This document shows positions 50,679 through 57,513 of a DNA stretch of 64,000 bases, in pieces; positions within the stretch are counted from its first letter, which is position 1; each line of letters starts with the position of its first letter. This DNA is from Streptomyces sp. NBC_00523 (GTDB lineage Bacteria > Actinomycetota > Actinomycetes > Streptomycetales > Streptomycetaceae). Position numbers and translations under genes: made by a program. The stretch covers positions 5,704,001 to 5,768,000 of the forward strand of contig NZ_CP107836.1 of the NCBI RefSeq assembly GCF_036346615.1, given 5' to 3'. Below the pieces are notes generated by a model. The model searched no databases and was not told the origin of the DNA. It saw only the letters and a program-made list of their open reading frames with translations.

Positions 50679-51497
50679 CTATTTCCGGTGCGCGAACTCC
50701 GCCCCCGCGTCCCGCAACCGCTCGTGCAGCGCCCGGAACACCTCGGCCGACCTGGCCCCCGGCCACGCGTCGGGCAGAAGCTCCCCGGGCAGCCCGGGGT
50801 CGGCGTAGGGGACCCGGCGCCAGGAGTCCAGGGCGGTGAGGTAGTCCCGGTAGGCCTCCTCCGGGTCCACCGCCGCGTCGCCGCGCGCCTCCCAGGCCCT
50901 GAGCACCGGTTCGTGGCGTTCCAGGAAGCTGTGGTGGAGCCGGGCCACCGCGTCCAGGTCCCACCAGCGGGCCACGGCGTCCCGGGTCGCGGAGAAGCCC
51001 AGGTGCGCGCCCCGGAACAGATCGACGTACGGGGCGAGTTCCAGCCGTTCCAGGGTGTGCCGGGTCTCGTCGTACAGCCCCGCCGGGGCGATCCAGACAC
51101 CGGGGGCCGCCGTGCCGAAGCCGAGCCGGGACAGCCGCGAGCGCAGCAGGTGCCGCTTGTGGCGCTCCGCCTCGGGCACCGAGAACACCGCCAGCACCCA
51201 GCCGTCCGCCGGCGACGGGTCCGGGTGGCGGTAGATGCGCCGGTCGCCGTCGTCCAGGAGCTGGCGGGCGTCCGCCGACAGCGCGTATCCGGCCGCCCCG
51301 TCCGCCGTGCGCTCGGCGACGAGCAGCCCGCGCCGCTTCAGCCGGGAGACGGACGAGCGTACGGCGGGCGCGTCCACGCCGACGGCGCCGAGCAGCCGGA
51401 CCAGTCCGGCCACCGGCATCGGCCCGTCGCCGGGGGTGCGGCCGTACGCCCCGTACAGGGTGACGATCAGTGAACGGGGGGTGTGCGGTTCGACCAT
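50679..51497 (-). CDS. PaaX-family transcriptional regulator
   Basis: This 272-residue regulator has an N-terminal winged helix (SLIVTLYGAYGRTPGDGPMP, then VDAPAVRSSVSRLKRRGLLV AE) and the PaaX middle and C-terminal domains (WVLAVFSVPEAERHKRHLLR, LGFGTAAPGVWIAP, LDAVARLHHSFLERHEPVL). PaaX proteins repress aromatic-CoA pathways and are released by an aryl-CoA such as phenylacetyl-CoA. Here the natural effector would be the CoA thioester made by the ligase encoded just upstream (four-base gap). ATG 51497 was chosen; an earlier GTG would overlap the ligase gene. It probably controls both plus-strand promoters of the cluster. Confidence 0.93.
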   Translation of the reverse strand: MVEPHTPRSLIVTLYGAYGRTPGDGPMPVAGLVRLLGAVGVDAPAVRSSVSRLKRRGLLVAERTADGAAGYALSADARQLLDDGDRRIYRHPDPSPADGWVLAVFSVPEAERHKRHLLRSRLSRLGFGTAAPGVWIAPAGLYDETRHTLERLELAPYVDLFRGAHLGFSATRDAVARWWDLDAVARLHHSFLERHEPVLRAWEARGDAAVDPEEAYRDYLTALDSWRRVPYADPGLPGELLPDAWPGARSAEVFRALHERLRDAGAEFAHRK

Positions 51498-51501
51498 GTG
51501 A

Positions 51502-53154
51502 TCATTCTCGGCCCGGTCCGGGCCCGTCCGCACCGGGTTCCCCCGCGCGGAGCCTGAACCGTTGCAGTTTCCCCGTGGCCGTACGGGGCAGAGCGGGCAG
51601 GAACGTGAAGCGGCGGGGGCACTTGTGCGGGGCCAGCTCCGCCCGCATGAACGTGCGCAGCTGGTCCGCCGTCAGCTCCGCGCCCTCCCGCTCCACCACG
51701 TACGCCGCCACGATCCGGCCGCGCAGCTCGTCCGCCTGCCCGACCACCGCCGTCTCCGCCACATCGGGGTGGCGCAGCAGGGCCTCCTCGACCTCGGGGC
51801 CCGCGATGTTGTACCCGGAGGAGATGATCATGTCGTCGGCGCGGGCCACGTACCGGAAGTAGCCGTCCGCGTCGCGCACATAGGTGTCGCCGGTGATGTT
51901 CCAGCCGTGCCGTACGTAGTCGCGCTGCCGCTCGTCCGCGAGATAGCGGCAGCCGACCGGGCCGCGCACGGCCAGCAGGCCCGGCTCCCCGTCCGGCACG
52001 GGCGCGCCGTCGGCGTCCACCACCCGGGCCTGCCAGCCGGGGACCGGGACGCCCGTGGTGCCGGGGCGGATCGCGTCGTCGGCGGCCGAGACGAAGATGT
52101 GCAGCAGCTCGGTGGCGCCGATGCCGTTGATGATCCGCAGCCCGGTCCGCTCGTGCCAGGCGTGCCAGGTCGCCTCCGGCAGGTTCTCGCCCGCCGAGAC
52201 GCAGCGCCGCAGCGCCGACAGGTCGTGCCCGTCGAGCTGGTCCAGCATCACCCGGTACGCGGTCGGCGCGGTGAACAGCACCGAGACCCGGTGCTCCGCC
52301 AGGGCGGGCAGCAGCTGCTTCGGGCCCGCCTGTTCGAGCAGCAGCGCCGACGCGCCCACCCGCAGCGGGAACACCACCAGGCCCCCGAGCCCGAAGGTGA
52401 AACCGAGCGGCGGACTGCCCGCGAACACGTCGTCGGGCCCGGGCCGCAGGACGTGCCGCGAGAAGGTGTCGGCGATGGCCAGCACATCGCGGTGCAGATG
52501 CATGCAGCCCTTGGGCCGCCCCGTGGTCCCCGAGGTGAACGCGATCAGCGCCACGTCGTCCGACGCGGTGTCCACCGCCCGGTACGGGCCCGGCCGGGCG
52601 GCCGCCAGCCGCAGCAGGTCGTCCGGCGCCTCACCCCCGTACGCCGTGATCCGCAGCCCGGGCACCTCCGCCTGCGCCAGGTCCTCGACCGAACGGGCGT
52701 CGCACAGGGCGTGGCTCACCCGGGCGATCGAGCAGATCGTGGCCAGCTCGGACGCCCGCTGCTGGGCCAGTACGGTGACGGCGACCGCGCCCGCCTTCAG
52801 CACCGCCAGCCAGCAGGCGGCGAGGTGGGGGGTGGTGGGGCCGCGCAGCAGGACGCGGTTGCCGGGGACGACCCCCAGGTCCGAGGTGAGGACATGGGCG
52901 ATCCGGTCGACGAGCCCGCGCAGCTTCCCGTAAGTCAGCACCCCGCCGTCCGGCGTGCGGAAGGCGGGGCGGTCGGGGCCGAGGCGGTCGGCCGTGCGGT
53001 CCAGGAGTTCGGCGGCGCAGTTGAGCCGGTCCGGGTACCGCAGCTCGGGCAGGTCGAAGAGCAGCTCCGGCCACTGCTCCACGGGGGGCAGATGCTCCCT
53101 GGCGAAGCCGTCGATGTGCGCTGAGGTTTCCGGGTCCATGGTGTTCGGGTCCAT
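51502..53154 (-). CDS. Benzoate-CoA ligase family acyl-CoA synthetase (probable 2-aminobenzoate-CoA ligase)
   Basis: This 550-residue ANL-superfamily enzyme activates an aromatic acid with ATP and CoA. The A3 P-loop is FTSGTTGRPKGCMHLHRDVL, then NGIGATELLHIFVSA (A5), TGDTYVRDADGYFRYVARAD and the A10 lysine in PRTATGKLQRF. The GIGATE(L) and CMHLHRD segments resemble the benzoate-CoA ligase family. Its position beside the anthraniloyl-CoA-type monooxygenase suggests 2-aminobenzoate as substrate; salicylate or benzoate are alternatives. ATG 53154 has no strong ribosome site. It is divergent from the acyl-CoA dehydrogenase gene and heads the operon with paaX. Confidence 0.9.
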   Translation of the reverse strand: MDPNTMDPETSAHIDGFAREHLPPVEQWPELLFDLPELRYPDRLNCAAELLDRTADRLGPDRPAFRTPDGGVLTYGKLRGLVDRIAHVLTSDLGVVPGNRVLLRGPTTPHLAACWLAVLKAGAVAVTVLAQQRASELATICSIARVSHALCDARSVEDLAQAEVPGLRITAYGGEAPDDLLRLAAARPGPYRAVDTASDDVALIAFTSGTTGRPKGCMHLHRDVLAIADTFSRHVLRPGPDDVFAGSPPLGFTFGLGGLVVFPLRVGASALLLEQAGPKQLLPALAEHRVSVLFTAPTAYRVMLDQLDGHDLSALRRCVSAGENLPEATWHAWHERTGLRIINGIGATELLHIFVSAADDAIRPGTTGVPVPGWQARVVDADGAPVPDGEPGLLAVRGPVGCRYLADERQRDYVRHGWNITGDTYVRDADGYFRYVARADDMIISSGYNIAGPEVEEALLRHPDVAETAVVGQADELRGRIVAAYVVEREGAELTADQLRTFMRAELAPHKCPRRFTFLPALPRTATGKLQRFRLRAGEPGADGPGPGRE

Positions 53155-53196
53155 GAAGGATCGCCCCCTTGTCGCCCTTGGAGCGTATCGTTTGGG

Positions 53197-53223
53197 TGAC
53201 GGTAGTCAACGGTCCGCGATAAA
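53197..53223 (+). promoter_or_regulatory. Aromatic-cluster promoter B: TGAC-GGTA-GTCA dyad and GATAAA box
   Basis: TGACGGTAGTCA (53197-53208) is followed after nine bases by GATAAA (53218-53223), with ACGGT between. The dyad differs from promoter A (46615) at a single base in the spacer. It drives the acyl-CoA dehydrogenase gene and could also control the divergent ligase. Confidence 0.65.
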
Positions 53224-53283
53224 GATGCTCAAGTGCCATCGATTTGAAAATCTTTGATCAGATTCGACCAGAGAGGCGCCGGT

Positions 53284-54411
53284 ATGACGGCATTCTCGCT
53301 CGATCCGGCACAGACCGCCTGGTGCGAGGAGCTGCGCACCCTGGCGCGTGACCGGCTCGCCCCGCTCGCCGCCGAGGGTGCGCCGGGGCACGTCAACCGC
53401 CCGCTGCTCGCCGCCCTCGGCGAGCTGGGCCTCCTCGACCGGCTGTTCGGCTCGGGCGCCCTGGACCTCTGCCTGCTGCGCGAATCGCTCGCCCGGGGCT
53501 GCACCGAGGCGGAGACCGCCCTCGCGCTCCAGGGCCTCGGCGCCTTCCCCGTGCTCCGGTCCGGCACCCCCGCCCAGCGCGAGCGCTGGCTCCCCGGGGT
53601 CCGCGCAGGCCGCCAGGTCGCCGCGTTCGCGCTCAGCGAGCCGGGCGCGGGCTCCGATGCGGGGGCCCTCGCGCTCGACGCCGCCCCGGACTCCGGCGGC
53701 TGGCGGCTGACCGGCGGGAAGTGCTGGATCTCCAACGCGCCGGAGGCCGACTTCTACACGGTCTTCGCCCGCACGACCCCCGGCGCCCGGGCCCGTGGCG
53801 TCACCGCCTTCCTGGTCCCCGCCGACCGCGCCGGACTGACCGGCACCGCCCTGGACATGCTCTCCCCGCACCCGATCGGGGCCCTCGCCTTCGACGGGGT
53901 CCGGGTCACCCCGGACGACCTGCTCGGCGAGCCGGACCGGGGCTTCGCTGTCGCCATGGACACCCTGAACCTCTTCCGCCCCAGCGTCGGCGCCTTCGCC
54001 CTCGGCATGGCCCGCGCCGCCCTCGACGCCACCGTGGAGCACACCGCGACCCGGACCGCCTTCGGCGCGCCCCTCTCCGCCCTCCAGGCCGTGTCGCACC
54101 AGGTCGCCGAGATGGCCACCCGCACCGAGGCGGCCCGGCTGCTGGTCTACGCGGCCGCCGCCGCCCACGACGCCGGGGAGCCCGGGGTGCCGCGCCGGGC
54201 CGCGATGGCGAAGCTGTACGCCACGGAGACCGCGCAGTTCGTCGTGGACACCGCCGTCCAGCTGCACGGCGCCCGCGCCCTGCGCCGCGGCCATCTGCTC
54301 GAACACCTCTACCGGGAGGTCCGCGCCCCGCGCATCTACGAGGGCGCCAGCGAGGTCCAGCGCACGATCATCGCCAAGGAGCTGTACGCGAACCGGGAGC
54401 CGACCGCATGA
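53284..54411 (+). CDS. Acyl-CoA dehydrogenase
   Basis: This 375-residue FAD flavoenzyme introduces a double bond into an acyl-CoA and passes electrons to ETF. The family motifs are AFALSEPGAGSDAGALALDA (about 118-137), CWISNAPEADFYTVF, and YEGASEVQR with Glu353 at the usual catalytic-base position of the C-terminal domain. In the aromatic cluster it would oxidise a ring-reduced or ring-opened CoA ester. ATG 53284 has AGAGG upstream. It overlaps the ridA-like gene by four bases. The ETF at 14097-15898 is a possible electron acceptor. Confidence 0.93.
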   Translation: MTAFSLDPAQTAWCEELRTLARDRLAPLAAEGAPGHVNRPLLAALGELGLLDRLFGSGALDLCLLRESLARGCTEAETALALQGLGAFPVLRSGTPAQRERWLPGVRAGRQVAAFALSEPGAGSDAGALALDAAPDSGGWRLTGGKCWISNAPEADFYTVFARTTPGARARGVTAFLVPADRAGLTGTALDMLSPHPIGALAFDGVRVTPDDLLGEPDRGFAVAMDTLNLFRPSVGAFALGMARAALDATVEHTATRTAFGAPLSALQAVSHQVAEMATRTEAARLLVYAAAAAHDAGEPGVPRRAAMAKLYATETAQFVVDTAVQLHGARALRRGHLLEHLYREVRAPRIYEGASEVQRTIIAKELYANREPTA

Positions 54412-54809
54412 GCCCGATCCACCGCATCAATCCGCACGAACTCTCCCCCGCCTCCGGCTTCTCGCACGCGGTCACCGCGACCGGCGGCCGGCTCGTCTTC
54501 CTGGCCGGGCAGACCGCCCTGGACCAGCACGGCGAGGTCGTGGGCGACACCCTGCCCGAGCAGTTCGCGACCGCCCTCGGCAACCTGCTCACCGCCCTGC
54601 GCGCGGCGGGCGGCTCCCCGGCGGACCTGGCCCGGGTCACGGTGTACGCCACCGACGTCGCCGACTACCGGGCCCACGCCCCGGAACTGGGCCGGATCTG
54701 GCGCCGGATGGCGGGCCGCGACTACCCGGCCATGGCGGTCATCGGGGCGGCGCGGCTCTGGGACGAACAGGCACGGGTCGAGATCGACGGCATCGCGGTC
54801 CTGCCCTGA
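54408..54809 (+). CDS. RidA-family enamine/imine deaminase
   Basis: This 133-residue YjgF/YER057c/UK114 protein is usually a trimer that hydrolyses enamines and imines, releasing ammonia. Key marks are INPHELSPASGFSHAV, VFLAGQTALDQHGEVVGDTL, RVTVYATDVADYRAHAPELG and the family YPAMAVIGAARLWDEQARVE I. The usual catalytic Arg is replaced in position by A-A-R (GAARLW). Coupled to the acyl-CoA dehydrogenase, it is a good candidate for removing the amino group from the enamine formed when aminobenzoyl-CoA is reduced. That step is inferred, not shown. Confidence 0.9.
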   Translation: MSPIHRINPHELSPASGFSHAVTATGGRLVFLAGQTALDQHGEVVGDTLPEQFATALGNLLTALRAAGGSPADLARVTVYATDVADYRAHAPELGRIWRRMAGRDYPAMAVIGAARLWDEQARVEIDGIAVLP

Positions 54810-54841
54810 ACGACGGACGGTCCTGCCCTTGAACGACGGAC
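54797..54841 (+). repeat. Imperfect tandem duplication at the ridA stop codon
   Basis: A 22-base unit (54797-54818, containing the last codons and the TGA) is repeated directly at 54819-54841 with one extra T. It looks like a recent slippage duplication. The second copy is noncoding. Confidence 0.8.
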
Positions 54842-54881
54842 GCCCCCGCCGATCCCGGAAACCGGGCCCGGCGGGGGCGTC
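54839..54881. terminator. Strong terminator between convergent ridA and the FAD monooxygenase gene
   Basis: A perfect 13-pair outer stem (GACGCCCCCGCCG with CGGCGGGGGCGTC) and an inner CCCGG-AAA-CCGGG stem can stop transcription from both sides. Confidence 0.85.
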
Positions 54882-54905
54882 ACGCGTCATGCCGCGCGCC
54901 TCACC

Positions 54906-56039
54906 TCAGTACGGCTGCACCAGCACATGGGCCGCGCCCGGGATGCCGATCTTCAGCAGCTCGTCCTCCTCCGGCGTCGTCTCGCCGCCCGTCTCCTGCT
55001 TCAGCACCGCGCGCGACATCGCCTGCACCCACATGGCGCGCGGGCGGCGACGGGCCTCCCACACCTCCAGGGCCTCGTCGACGTCCGCCTCGGCGACCAG
55101 CGACTCGGCGAGCACCAGCGCGTCCTCCACGGCCATCGCCGCGCCCTGCGCGATGTGCGGGGTGCTCGCGTGCGCCGCGTCACCGGCCAGGACCACCCGG
55201 CCCACGTGCCACGGCTCCTCCACCGTCACCTGGGAGATCCGCGAGTAGACGACCGCCTCCGGCCCGGTGACCTCGGCCAGCGCCTCCGCGACCGGGCCCG
55301 AGAACATCGCCAGCCGCTCCTTCAGCTGCTCGTGCGCCTTCGCCGGGTCCGGCCGGAAGCCCTCCGCCTCCGCGAAGACCGAGCCCAGGTACATCAGCTC
55401 GTCGGTGATCGGGGTGAGCAGCGCCTTCGCGGCCTGGCCCGCGGTGCCCATCACGACACCCCGCACCTGCTCCTGGCGGGGCACGGTGACGCGCCAGTTG
55501 GCGAAGCCGGTGTACTGGGGGGCGTAGCGGTCCCCGTACAGCCGGGTGCGCAGCGGCGAGCCGATGCCGTCGAAGCCGACAACCAGGTCCCAGCGGCCGG
55601 AGGAGCCGTCGGACAGGGTGACGTCCACGCCGCTGCCGTCGTCGGCGAGCTCGGCGATGGTCGCGCCGAACCGGATCTTGGCCCCGGCCGAGGTGGCCGC
55701 CGCGCTCAGCACCCGGGCGAGCGCGGGGCGGGGGATGCCGTTGTTGGAGGGGGCGTCGCCCATGCGCGGCTGCGGTATCTCGGCCAGGGTGTTGCCGGCC
55801 GGGTCCGCGATGGTCAGCACCTCCCACTCGAAGCCCGCCGCCAGGCAGTCCTCCAGCACCCCGATCTCCCGCATCACGTGCAGGGCGTTCGACGGCTGGA
55901 TGATGCCCACGCCGAGGGCGTCGAGCTCGTCGCGGAGCTCGGCCACCTCGACGGTGTGGCCCCGCCGGGCCAGGGCGGTGGCGAGCGTCAGCCCGCCGAT
56001 GCCGCCGCCGTGGATCAGGACGCGCAGAGGTGTTGCCAT
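54906..56039 (-). CDS. FAD-dependent monooxygenase (class A), terminal gene of conservon 3
   Basis: This 377-residue flavoprotein monooxygenase of the PHBH fold begins ATPLRVLIHGGGIGGLTLAT. It has the GD motif in VLAGDAAHASTPHIAQGAAM and the DG-type motif VVGFDGIGSP. It lacks a membrane segment. ATG 56039 has GGAGAG eight bases upstream and lies only 41 bases after the cvnD stop, with no terminator between. It is therefore probably part of the conservon operon, in the place where other conservons encode a cytochrome P450. The substrate is unknown. Confidence 0.88.
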   Translation of the reverse strand: MATPLRVLIHGGGIGGLTLATALARRGHTVEVAELRDELDALGVGIIQPSNALHVMREIGVLEDCLAAGFEWEVLTIADPAGNTLAEIPQPRMGDAPSNNGIPRPALARVLSAAATSAGAKIRFGATIAELADDGSGVDVTLSDGSSGRWDLVVGFDGIGSPLRTRLYGDRYAPQYTGFANWRVTVPRQEQVRGVVMGTAGQAAKALLTPITDELMYLGSVFAEAEGFRPDPAKAHEQLKERLAMFSGPVAEALAEVTGPEAVVYSRISQVTVEEPWHVGRVVLAGDAAHASTPHIAQGAAMAVEDALVLAESLVAEADVDEALEVWEARRRPRAMWVQAMSRAVLKQETGGETTPEEDELLKIGIPGAAHVLVQPY

Positions 56040-56080
56040 GTCGGATCTCTCCAGAGCGAGGAAGTAGAAGGGGGAAGGGA

Positions 56081-56650
56081 TCAGCCGACCGCGACGGGCA
56101 GGCTCATCAGGTGGTCCACGAGGGCCAGCAGCACGTCCCGGCCGAACGGCCGCTCGCGCACGTCGCCGACCAGCAGCGGCACATGCGGGTCCAGGTCCAG
56201 GGCGGCCCGGATCTCGTCCGTGGTGCGGGTGTTGTGCCCGTAGAAGCAGTTGATCGCGACGACGAACGGGATGTCCCGGCTCTCGAAGAAGTCGATCGAG
56301 GCGAAGCTGCTCTCGAGCCGCCGTGTGTCGGCGATCACGACCCCGCCCAGGGCCCCGTTGACGAGGTCGTTCCACATGAACCAGAAGCGCTCCTGGCCCG
56401 GTGTGCCGAACAGGTAGACGACGAGGTCCTGGCTGACCGTGATCCGGCCGAAGTCCAGGGCCACGGTCGTGGTGTCCTTCTGTCCGACGCCGGCCAGGTC
56501 GTCCACGCCGATGCTGGCCGTGGTCAGCAGCTCCTCGGTGCGCAGCGGGGCGACCTCGCTGACGGCTCCCACGAGGGTGGTCTTGCCGACGCCGAAACCG
56601 CCGGCTATCAGGATCTTGACGGCGGCGGGTGCCGCCTGACTGATGGTCAT
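56081..56650 (-). CDS. Small Ras-like GTPase (CvnD-type, conservon 3)
   Basis: This 189-residue GTPase has a P-loop GGFGVGKTTLVGAVSE, TTTVALDFGRITVSQDLVVY as G2, GTPGQERFWFMWNDLVNGAL as G3 and AINCF in place of NKxD, as in the CvnD/MglA-like group. It follows the DUF742 gene after a six-base gap and precedes the flavin monooxygenase. No membrane anchor is visible. It would act as the switch of the conservon complex. Confidence 0.92.
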   Translation of the reverse strand: MTISQAAPAAVKILIAGGFGVGKTTLVGAVSEVAPLRTEELLTTASIGVDDLAGVGQKDTTTVALDFGRITVSQDLVVYLFGTPGQERFWFMWNDLVNGALGGVVIADTRRLESSFASIDFFESRDIPFVVAINCFYGHNTRTTDEIRAALDLDPHVPLLVGDVRERPFGRDVLLALVDHLMSLPVAVG

Positions 56651-56656
56651 CTTGGG

Positions 56657-57079
56657 TCAGAGTCTCCGGAGTCCGTCGCGAACAGCGGCCAGTACGCCCA
56701 TGTCGGCGCCGCCGGACGCCCGGGCCACCGAGAGCGGGGCCCGGGCGGTCAGAAGGCCGGTGGCGACCAGGTCCGCCAGCAGGATCTTGGTCACCGAGAC
56801 CGGCAGGTCGAGGTCCGAGGCGACCTCGGCGACCGCCGCGGGCCGGCGGCAGCGCTCCAGGATCAGCCGGTGTTCCGGCTGGAGCCGGCCCGGGCGGGCC
56901 GCCGCGCCGTGCTCGTCCCGCGGATCGTGCGCGGTGGTGAGCACGGTGATGAGGGTGAGGTCGTCCCGGTCGGGAGCCGTCCGGCCGCGGGTGATGGTGT
57001 ACGGGCGCACCATCGTTCCCGCGGCGTCCTCGCCGTCGTCCTCGAATTCCCCCTGCCCGTACGGCCAGTGGCCGGTCAC
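56657..57079 (-). CDS. DUF742 protein (CvnC-type, conservon 3)
   Basis: This 140-residue protein has the family core MVRPYTITRGRTAPDRDDLT, the winged-helix-like PAAVAEVASDLDLPVSVTKI and LLADLVATGLLTARAP. GTG 57079 overlaps the cvnB stop by four bases (GTGA); an upstream frame through cvnB is not used. Confidence 0.9.
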   Translation of the reverse strand: MTGHWPYGQGEFEDDGEDAAGTMVRPYTITRGRTAPDRDDLTLITVLTTAHDPRDEHGAAARPGRLQPEHRLILERCRRPAAVAEVASDLDLPVSVTKILLADLVATGLLTARAPLSVARASGGADMGVLAAVRDGLRRL

Positions 57080-57513
57080 GCCCGCGGCCTGTCCCCGGCG
57101 CCGAAGGCGTCGAAGTCGTCCCGCGCCGGGGTGCTGAGCTTCTGGCCGACCTGGAGGACGAGGTTGTGCATGGCGAGCGACATGATCTCGGCGTCCACCT
57201 CCTGGGAGGCGATGACGGCCAGGTGGGTGCCCTGGCCCGCCGAGATGATGAAGAGCCAGAGGTCCGCCAGCTCCACGATCACCTGGTGGACGCCGCCGCC
57301 GTTGAAGAGCTGGCCCACCCCCCGGGCCAGGCTCTGCTGGCCGGTGCAGATCGCGGCGAGCCGCTCGGCGTCGGGCCGCTCGATGGTGCGCGAGTGGCTC
57401 ACCACCAGCCCGTCGTCCGAGAGCAGGACGGCGTTGATGGTCTCGGCCACCGAGTCGACCAGACCGTCGAGGAGCCAGTCGAGGTCCTGGCGGGTGGCGG
57501 TAGTGCGTGTCAT
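57076..57513 (-). CDS. Roadblock/LC7 domain protein (CvnB-type, conservon 3)
   Basis: This 145-residue protein has a Roadblock domain from DLDWLLDGLVDSVAETINAV through SLAMHNLVLQVGQKL, with the typical SDDGLVVSHSRTI and ERLAAICTGQQSLARGV. The ATG overlaps the cvnA stop by four bases and its stop overlaps cvnC, so the set is translationally coupled. Confidence 0.92.
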   Translation of the reverse strand: MTRTTATRQDLDWLLDGLVDSVAETINAVLLSDDGLVVSHSRTIERPDAERLAAICTGQQSLARGVGQLFNGGGVHQVIVELADLWLFIISAGQGTHLAVIASQEVDAEIMSLAMHNLVLQVGQKLSTPARDDFDAFGAGDRPRA

